Source: Solimonas sp047605265 (GTDB taxonomy: Bacteria > Pseudomonadota > Gammaproteobacteria > Nevskiales > Nevskiaceae). From it: a stretch of DNA of 39,460 nt. This document shows, piece by piece, positions 34,157-39,460 of this stretch (position 1 is its first letter; every line of letters starts with the position of its first letter). The position numbers and the translations under genes were made by a program. Where the stretch lies: assembly GCA_047605265.1 (NCBI GenBank), contig JASGFY010000027.1, positions 1-39,460 of the forward strand, given 5' to 3'. Under the pieces are notes generated by a model, which worked only from the letters and a program-made list of their open reading frames with translations, searched no databases and was not told the origin of the DNA.

Positions 34157-35050
34157 ATGAATATGTCCGACACCTCAATCAACTCATTTAGTCTCGCTTG
34201 GTCCAACGGTGCACCAACCGCCAAGGAACTGCAGTCGCATGTGGAACGTGATGGCTTTGTCATAGTTAAAAATGTTTTCACCAAAGACGAAATCTCACGC
34301 CTACGTTCCATTGTTTATGGGCATTTAAACAAAAAAGGAGCGCGCTTTAGCCTTGGAAAAACGCAACCCAATGCCGCCTTGGCTGTGCCGGATCTCCAGT
34401 ATATTTTTTATCATGATCGTGTCGTCGACCTTTTTAAGCGCCTAATTGGCCCTAACGAAACCGTATTTACAGGACACTGCGACATTCACATGAATATGCT
34501 ATCTGGTTGGCATAAGGATAGCGGCGAGGTTTATGGGGGGTATTTCAAAGGTGACTATATCAATGCAGATGATTGCCGTGTTTTTAAAATGGCGATCTAT
34601 TTGCAAGATGCGACCAAGCATGACGGCCTGACCGTACGCATCGGCTCGCATCGGAAGCTTGGAACAACAGATGGGGCACCGATTCAGGCAAAGACGCAGA
34701 GTGGTGATGTAGTTCTTTTCGACGTTCGCCTTACTCATACAGGACAACTACCAGATAATATTGAAAAAGGAATCAAGGCTCTCAATATTGCCCTAAAAGG
34801 ATCCGATAGAAGAGTGGAAGATCATCCGCTGGCGACCAAATTTAAAGGCATTTATTGGAAGCTGATAAATAGACGAGATCGGCTCTCGATATTTTTCACT
34901 TTTGGGAAAAATAACGCATATACACAACAATTTGCGCAGGCCAATATGTCACGTCAAAACACACAGGCAGGACTCAAAACGATTGAGCTGCCCAAAGAGT
35001 TGATCACGGCATTCAACAATTATAACGTAATGGTGGCTACAGCCACTTAA
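34157..35050 (+). CDS. Phytanoyl-CoA dioxygenase family (Fe(II)/2-oxoglutarate) protein
   Basis: A 297-residue non-haem iron dioxygenase. The facial triad is visible as H119 and D121 in 'GWHKDSGE' and distal H194 in 'RLTHTGQ'; the 'GDVVLFDVRL' strand before it is typical of PhyH proteins. The opening 'GFVIVKNVFTKDEISRLR' is a family hallmark. It is AT-rich and followed after 12 bases by wzx, so it probably acts in the polysaccharide pathway, for example oxidising a sugar or acyl decoration. The substrate is unknown. A second ATG at 34163 is a possible alternative start. Confidence 0.82.
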   Translation: MNMSDTSINSFSLAWSNGAPTAKELQSHVERDGFVIVKNVFTKDEISRLRSIVYGHLNKKGARFSLGKTQPNAALAVPDLQYIFYHDRVVDLFKRLIGPNETVFTGHCDIHMNMLSGWHKDSGEVYGGYFKGDYINADDCRVFKMAIYLQDATKHDGLTVRIGSHRKLGTTDGAPIQAKTQSGDVVLFDVRLTHTGQLPDNIEKGIKALNIALKGSDRRVEDHPLATKFKGIYWKLINRRDRLSIFFTFGKNNAYTQQFAQANMSRQNTQAGLKTIELPKELITAFNNYNVMVATAT

Positions 35051-35062
35051 CGAGACGCCGTA

Positions 35063-36532
35063 GTGAGCTTAAAGAAATTCTCTGCCAGTGTTGCTATCTA
35101 CGCTGGAGCCAATCTGATTAACAAGGGAGCAATATTTCTATCTATCCCTTTATTTACACGTCTTTTTAATCCCGAAGATTATGGCCGCTGGACTCTTTTT
35201 CTTAGCGCCTTTTCGGTGCTGAACTTGATTTTTGATTTTGGCTTAAGCCGAGCAATTCCTCGCTTTTATTATGATCACGACGAGAAAGGCAAAAAGATTT
35301 TTTTTTCAACCGCATTAAATTCTAGAATTTTCTTGACAATAGCTCTTTGCCTACTTTACCTACTCATTACACCATCAGCGCTATCTTTCGCCTCTCGGAA
35401 TGAACTTAATTTTTCATCCGTTGGTCTTTCTCTGCTCGCATTGTGCATAGCGGAATCAATAATTCAGTTCGCTCTTGCATTTTTTCGGGCCTCTGAAAAC
35501 GCTTGGCTATATTTTTCAATCAGGATCGGCTCGACCGCTAGTCAATTAATACTAACTTTTATTTTGATTGAAGCGTTTAAGGCAAGCGTTACCTATGCAG
35601 CCCTTGGATATGCTTGCGGTAACGTGTTAACCGCTCTGCTAGCAATGGCAGTTTTGCTAAGCCGCTATAGATACAGATTCCACCTTCCTATAAGAGACTC
35701 GGAATCAAAGAAATTGACCGCTTATGGAGCGCCACTCCTGTTTCATGATCTTGGAACATGGATGCGTAATGCGGCTGACCCCTTTATTCTCGTACATTTC
35801 TTAACACTGTCGCTAGTCAGTACATATAGCATTAGCGTAATGGCTGGATTAGCAATTGGCTTGGTCGCTTTTAGTGTGGATTTGGCATATACGCCACTAT
35901 TTTATCGAATGTTAAAAAGCGATCCCAGCAAAGGACGTGCCGATGCAATAGTTGCTGCTGAAGCTTATGCATGGGTCATGGCTGGCTTCGTTTTAATTCC
36001 CATACTTTTCTCTCGCGAAATTTATAGTGTAGTCGTACCTCCGCAATATTCATCTGCGGCAAAATATGCTTCAACAATTGCAATTGCTTACTATCTTTTT
36101 GTTCAATACACCATTTTTATCAAGCCCGCTTTTTATCAGAAGAAAACCGCTGCCATTCCCTTCATAACAATGGTCCCATCTGCGCTTGGCTTAATAATAA
36201 ATTGGATAATGGTTCCCAAGTTCGGCCTATCGGCCCCCCCCCTTACTTGGATTTTCACATTTGGCTTCATGGCAATTGCCGCCTTTTTTTATAGCGCAAA
36301 AGTTGATCCGATTCAATTTAACTGGAAGCTCCCAATTACTTTGTCGCTCCTTCTTGTGCTGGCAAATATATTAATTAAGCGCTTGGATTCTTCCGACTTT
36401 GACGCAACCTCATTTACATTAAAGCTGGCATTCCTCATCATAATTATCTTCTCTATATTATTTATACTAAATCGCAAATATAAAAGCTGGCGCAAGGCAA
36501 CTACTTCAAACAACAAGATATTTCAGACTTAA
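35063..36532 (+). CDS. wzx: Polysaccharide flippase Wzx (MOP superfamily)
   Basis: Integral membrane protein of 489 residues with about 12-14 hydrophobic helices. The N-terminal pattern 'NLINKGAIFLSIPLFTRLFN' plus 'EDYGRWTLF' is characteristic of O-antigen/capsule repeat-unit flippases. It moves lipid-linked oligosaccharide across the inner membrane. A GTG at 35063 starts it, with only a weak ribosome site. A run of nine C residues at 36234-36242 lies within codons for 'SAPPL', about four fifths of the way through. GC is near 40%, unlike the genome to the left. The pyruvyl transferase gene follows after one base. Confidence 0.85.
   Translation: MSLKKFSASVAIYAGANLINKGAIFLSIPLFTRLFNPEDYGRWTLFLSAFSVLNLIFDFGLSRAIPRFYYDHDEKGKKIFFSTALNSRIFLTIALCLLYLLITPSALSFASRNELNFSSVGLSLLALCIAESIIQFALAFFRASENAWLYFSIRIGSTASQLILTFILIEAFKASVTYAALGYACGNVLTALLAMAVLLSRYRYRFHLPIRDSESKKLTAYGAPLLFHDLGTWMRNAADPFILVHFLTLSLVSTYSISVMAGLAIGLVAFSVDLAYTPLFYRMLKSDPSKGRADAIVAAEAYAWVMAGFVLIPILFSREIYSVVVPPQYSSAAKYASTIAIAYYLFVQYTIFIKPAFYQKKTAAIPFITMVPSALGLIINWIMVPKFGLSAPPLTWIFTFGFMAIAAFFYSAKVDPIQFNWKLPITLSLLLVLANILIKRLDSSDFDATSFTLKLAFLIIIIFSILFILNRKYKSWRKATTSNNKIFQT
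36234..36242 (+). repeat. C9 homopolymer inside wzx
   Basis: Nine consecutive C residues in an otherwise AT-rich gene, in frame in this sequence. Gain or loss of one base would truncate Wzx. Confidence 0.9.
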
Positions 36533-36533
36533 A

Positions 36534-37796
36534 ATGAGCAAGAAAAGCACCAAGTTTAGAACATTAACCAATATTGCATCTCATGGGATGTGGCGTGCAA
36601 AGCACGACATACCCGACATGGCACCAGCATTTCTTCGGCTGTCCGCCTTTACCGCACGGGCGGTAAAAGTAGAACTTGGACGGCGAATTATGGCTGCAAA
36701 GCCTGACCGATTTATTGCACATAGCGCCATACATACGACTGGCAATAACATAGGAGACATGGCTCTTCCACTGACAATTCGGAAGGTCTTCGATTATCAG
36801 CTTGGCAAACAAAATTGGTATTTACAGCCGCTTTGGCGGGAAATAAATTCAGCCAATATCGATTTTTTTAATGATCGCGCAAAGCTGATGCTAGTGGGAG
36901 GGGGCGGACTGCTTTTGCCGGATGATAAGCTATCTGGGTGGCAGTGGAACATTAGTTACAATACGTTAAAGAGACTTAATATTCCACTTTGTATTTTTGC
37001 TGTCGGCTATAACAGATTTCGCGGACAATTAGAATTTAATTCAAAATTCAAAGACCATATAGAACTAACCGCTGAAAAATCGGCTTTTATCGGCTTACGT
37101 AACAGCCCCAGCGCAGAACGGCTAGCTGAATATCTTTCACCAAGCGCACAAAAGAAACTCAGATTGCAGCCGTGCATTACTACTGTATTGAATCGCTATT
37201 ATCCGTCTTATAAGCCTCAATTGCGCCAGCCTTATACAAAAGAGATAGCCATTAATGCAGCTTTCGATCGAGCTGAGTTAAGGTTTGGTTTAGACCCCAA
37301 CGCAACAGAGATTCAGATGGCAAAGTTGGTGCAAGTTGCTCGATGGGCACATAAAAATGGCTGGAAAATACATTTAATGTACCATGCTTTTGAAGATGCC
37401 GCATTCGCCAATTACGTAAAGAGAGCTGGCGTCCCGTTTAAACATCACTGGCTGCCCCGCATGTCGCCAGAAGACGTTTTTGATCTCTACACGAGAATTC
37501 CGATTGTACTAGGCATGCGGGGCCACGCCCAAATGATTCCATATGGATTAGGGAATATGATCTTCCCTGTTGTTACTCATGATAAACTTGTTTATTTTCT
37601 AAAGGAGATAGGCAAGCCACATTGGGGAACTGAATTAAAGGCCGCTAGCGCAGCAGATGATTTGATCGAAAAAATTAGACAATTCGACCGTAATAGAGAT
37701 TCTTATTTTTCAGAGATTGAGAAATCCAAAGATCGACTTTGGGCTGTATGTAAAAAAAATATTGACGAACTTGATAAGCTATTTCAACTAAGATGA
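36534..37796 (+). CDS. Polysaccharide pyruvyl transferase family protein
   Basis: A 420-residue protein of the CsaB/WcaK/AmsJ pyruvyl transferase family. Visible features are 'NNIGDMALP' near the start of the core, the glycine-rich 'LMLVGGGGLLLPDD', and the C-terminal 'VLGMRGHAQMIPYGLG' that shapes the PEP site. Such enzymes add pyruvate ketals from PEP to sugars of exopolysaccharides or wall polymers, giving negative charge. The first 60 residues are basic and lack a signal peptide, in line with a cytosolic enzyme. The gene begins one base after wzx and overlaps the next gene by four bases. Confidence 0.82.
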   Translation: MSKKSTKFRTLTNIASHGMWRAKHDIPDMAPAFLRLSAFTARAVKVELGRRIMAAKPDRFIAHSAIHTTGNNIGDMALPLTIRKVFDYQLGKQNWYLQPLWREINSANIDFFNDRAKLMLVGGGGLLLPDDKLSGWQWNISYNTLKRLNIPLCIFAVGYNRFRGQLEFNSKFKDHIELTAEKSAFIGLRNSPSAERLAEYLSPSAQKKLRLQPCITTVLNRYYPSYKPQLRQPYTKEIAINAAFDRAELRFGLDPNATEIQMAKLVQVARWAHKNGWKIHLMYHAFEDAAFANYVKRAGVPFKHHWLPRMSPEDVFDLYTRIPIVLGMRGHAQMIPYGLGNMIFPVVTHDKLVYFLKEIGKPHWGTELKAASAADDLIEKIRQFDRNRDSYFSEIEKSKDRLWAVCKKNIDELDKLFQLR

Positions 37797-39097
37797 TTTA
37801 TATCACTTATTCTTACGGAATATCCATAGCGGCCCTTGGGGGATTATCAATATTTCTTTTTTTTAGAGAATGCTTAAAGTTTCCAGAATATACATTTATG
37901 TCGGTTTTGCTGTACTCCGCATTATCTAAAGCGCTGTCAGCCACTTATCTTGATTTTGTTTCTGTTTATGTTACAGAAGGAGGAGTTACTAGTTTTAAAT
38001 CGAATTCATGGCTAATATTTTGGCTATCCATTGGATTGACATTTTCCGCATCAAGCTTGGTTGTTCGAAAGCTTAGTCGAATAAAAGTTAAAGCTCTGAG
38101 CTATCCAAGAATATCTATGGAAATGGGGCTTGCAAAAATCTTTATTATTTTAGCCCTCTTGCTCCATGCACTAAATATCTTGCTCACAAGAAGAATTGCA
38201 CTGCCTGCCACAGGCATTGACAGGTTTAACTTTTGGGATATTTATGCAATTCCTGTACAGAAGATTTTTGGCGACCTTATGCTTTTTGTTCCACTAAGTT
38301 GTGGAATTTTGTTTACTCACGGAGCTGTTTATAATTCAAGATCTGCTAAGCGGTATGGGTCTATTGGATTTCTTTCATATATATGCATACTCGTCTTGGA
38401 GGGGCAAAGATTTCATGGTTTGCTATTAGGGCTGTCATTAGCACTTGGCTCATACGTAATTGCTATGAAAGCTAGCAATCAACCACTTCTAAATGTTAAA
38501 AAATACACCTATCTTGCGATAGGGATCGCAGCCCTTCTTGCTTTACTCGTAAGTGAATTTCAGCATCGTGGCTTAGCTAGTTACGCTGGAGGCACTGGCG
38601 GTGCGATATTGTATCGAGTTTTAGTGCTACAAGGTCATACATTTTGGAGCGCCTATCAGCATTATGCAACAGAAGGTCCTTCGGGTGCATTCTTAGAGCT
38701 GTTTGATGGCCTCAATTATACGATGAAACAAACAGCTACTGAGCAAGTACTGGAAGGTTATGAGGAGAAGGGAATAAATTTCGCGACGGCATTACCGGCG
38801 ACGTTAATTATGATAGCAGGGATAACGGGTGTTATAGTTGGCTCGTACTTTTATGGCGCTATATATGGGCTTATAGTCGTTCAGTTAAAAAGAGTAGTGC
38901 AGAGAGGTGAAGCGTTTAGTGCAATTTTTCTAACATATGCGTGGCAGAATATCCACACAGTTTATGCACAGGCTTCTCTCCAACCTTTTATAAATCCAAC
39001 ACTATGGATTGCAATAGTATTATACTTTCTAAGCAGAATTTCAATAAATTCAATAACTAAAAATAGCATGCCCCTCAAAGCTCAAGCGAAATATTAA
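37793..39097 (+). CDS. wzy: Wzy-like polysaccharide polymerase
   Basis: A 434-residue protein with about ten or more hydrophobic segments and a large polar loop in the second half (about 270-330). This is the topology of O-antigen/capsule polymerases. Sequence identity within this family is very low, so the call rests on topology and on its place after wzx and the pyruvyl transferase. The ATG at 37793 overlaps the previous stop (ATGA). GC is near 40%. It would join repeat units in the periplasm. A different multi-span membrane protein of the locus is possible. Confidence 0.65.
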   Translation: MIYITYSYGISIAALGGLSIFLFFRECLKFPEYTFMSVLLYSALSKALSATYLDFVSVYVTEGGVTSFKSNSWLIFWLSIGLTFSASSLVVRKLSRIKVKALSYPRISMEMGLAKIFIILALLLHALNILLTRRIALPATGIDRFNFWDIYAIPVQKIFGDLMLFVPLSCGILFTHGAVYNSRSAKRYGSIGFLSYICILVLEGQRFHGLLLGLSLALGSYVIAMKASNQPLLNVKKYTYLAIGIAALLALLVSEFQHRGLASYAGGTGGAILYRVLVLQGHTFWSAYQHYATEGPSGAFLELFDGLNYTMKQTATEQVLEGYEEKGINFATALPATLIMIAGITGVIVGSYFYGAIYGLIVVQLKRVVQRGEAFSAIFLTYAWQNIHTVYAQASLQPFINPTLWIAIVLYFLSRISINSITKNSMPLKAQAKY

Positions 39098-39157
39098 GGG
39101 GCTGTAGTAGATAAGGCCGGGTTTAAGCTCTGGATATGAGACTAAGCCACTGTAAAT

Positions 39158-39460
39158 TGAGGGCGGATTCAAATCTGAAGTACAACACCTGCTCGCCGAT
39201 AAGGTCAGCAGATGCCAGGCACTTCGAAGACATACAGCCATCTCCAGCCGGAAGACCGGGTGAGCATCGCCAGCCTTCGTCAGCAGGGGCTGAGCACGCG
39301 AGTCATGGCTCGCACGCTGGGGCGTTCGCCAGCCACCATCAGCCGCGAGTTGCGACGCAAACGGCATCGCCCAGCCGATGCGAAAGACGCTGACCTACGA
39401 CCAGTGGTAATCCCCCCGCTTTTAGCGGTCGTCAAAAGTGGAGCTAAGCGGCGAGCGCCA
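39158..39460 (+). mobile_element. Left part of an IS30-family element, interrupted
   Basis: After wzy the GC content rises and an IS30-type transposase frame begins at 39212. The bases just before it (from about 39158, 'ATTCAAATCTGAAGTACAAC') resemble an IS30-type terminal repeat, so the element boundary is placed there tentatively. The transposase similarity fades after about 39370. The final 60 bases (hairpin CCGCT-TTT-AGCGG at 39416-39428, then GTCAAAAGTGGAG) look like the edge of different DNA, perhaps another insertion sequence. The window ends here. Confidence 0.5.
39212..39460 (+). CDS. IS30-family transposase, N-terminal fragment
   Basis: Starts 'MPGTSKTYSHLQPEDRVSIA'. It carries the IS30 helix-turn-helix, seen in 'LRQQGLSTRVMARTLGRSPA' followed by 'TISRELRRKR'. 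Only 83 codons are in the window and the frame is open at the right edge. Beyond 'RRKR' the sequence no longer looks like an IS30 transposase and encodes a proline/valine/basic tail, so the gene is probably disrupted rather than merely cut by the window. The catalytic DDE domain is not present here. Confidence 0.7.
   Translation, partial: MPGTSKTYSHLQPEDRVSIASLRQQGLSTRVMARTLGRSPATISRELRRKRHRPADAKDADLRPVVIPPLLAVVKSGAKRRAP

Overview
The window reads as chromosomal DNA of a high-GC betaproteobacterium, probably of the Rhodocyclales type. Three things support this: the block trmJ-cysE-(isc)-ndk-rlmN-pilF-rodZ-ispG-hisS-yfgM-bamB-der, the 'GRGRTPKWL' type of H-NS protein, and a non-catalytic dihydroorotase next to twitching-motility signalling genes. 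The genus is an inference and cannot be fixed from this sequence alone. No rRNA, tRNA or CRISPR was seen.

Layout. (1) 1-7169, plus strand: a left-truncated pyrX, the Pil chemosensory pair pilH-pilJ closed by a good terminator, ATP-type PEP carboxykinase with its own terminator, a fumarylacetoacetase-family enzyme and a DUF502 membrane protein. (2) 7175-10560, minus strand: a tightly overlapped rfbBACD operon making dTDP-L-rhamnose. (3) 10738-25750, minus strand: a long housekeeping run. In transcription order it is trmJ, cysE, galE, two NifS/IscS-type cysteine desulfurases, a degenerate IscU-like protein, iscA, ndk (own promoter), rlmN, pilF, rodZ, ispG, hisS, yfgM, bamB, a terminator, then der. 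Many junctions are 1-4 nt overlaps, which fixes several starts. (4) 25801-30513, plus strand: suhB, a large SWIM/SNF2 helicase, and a relic in which the head of a DUF47 gene is fused in frame to the tail of a Pit phosphate transporter gene. (5) 30576-30884, minus strand: a small H-NS-family protein. (6) 31164-39097, plus strand: a surface-polysaccharide locus with phosphomannomutase, ManC, a phytanoyl-CoA-dioxygenase-like enzyme, Wzx flippase, pyruvyl transferase and a Wzy-like polymerase. (7) 39158-39460: the start of an IS30-type element that appears broken by other DNA at the window edge.

How the genes work together. rfbBACD supplies dTDP-rhamnose, galE supplies UDP-galactose, and the phosphomannomutase plus ManC supply GDP-mannose. 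These are precursors for a Wzx/Wzy-type polysaccharide. No glycosyltransferase or export gene lies inside the window, so the locus must continue to the right. Base composition falls from about two thirds GC in the housekeeping genes to about 40% GC from the end of manC to the end of wzy (hand count of sampled lines). This marks the polysaccharide core as acquired DNA, with an H-NS gene beside the locus and an IS at its right edge.

Most notable observations: an IscU-like scaffold that has lost its first cysteine and aspartate, encoded after two adjacent cysteine desulfurases; the DUF47-Pit deletion fusion; inverted arrays of a 7-bp repeat between hisS and ispG; a palindrome-built insertion inside rlmN; and a C9 tract in wzx that could allow slippage.
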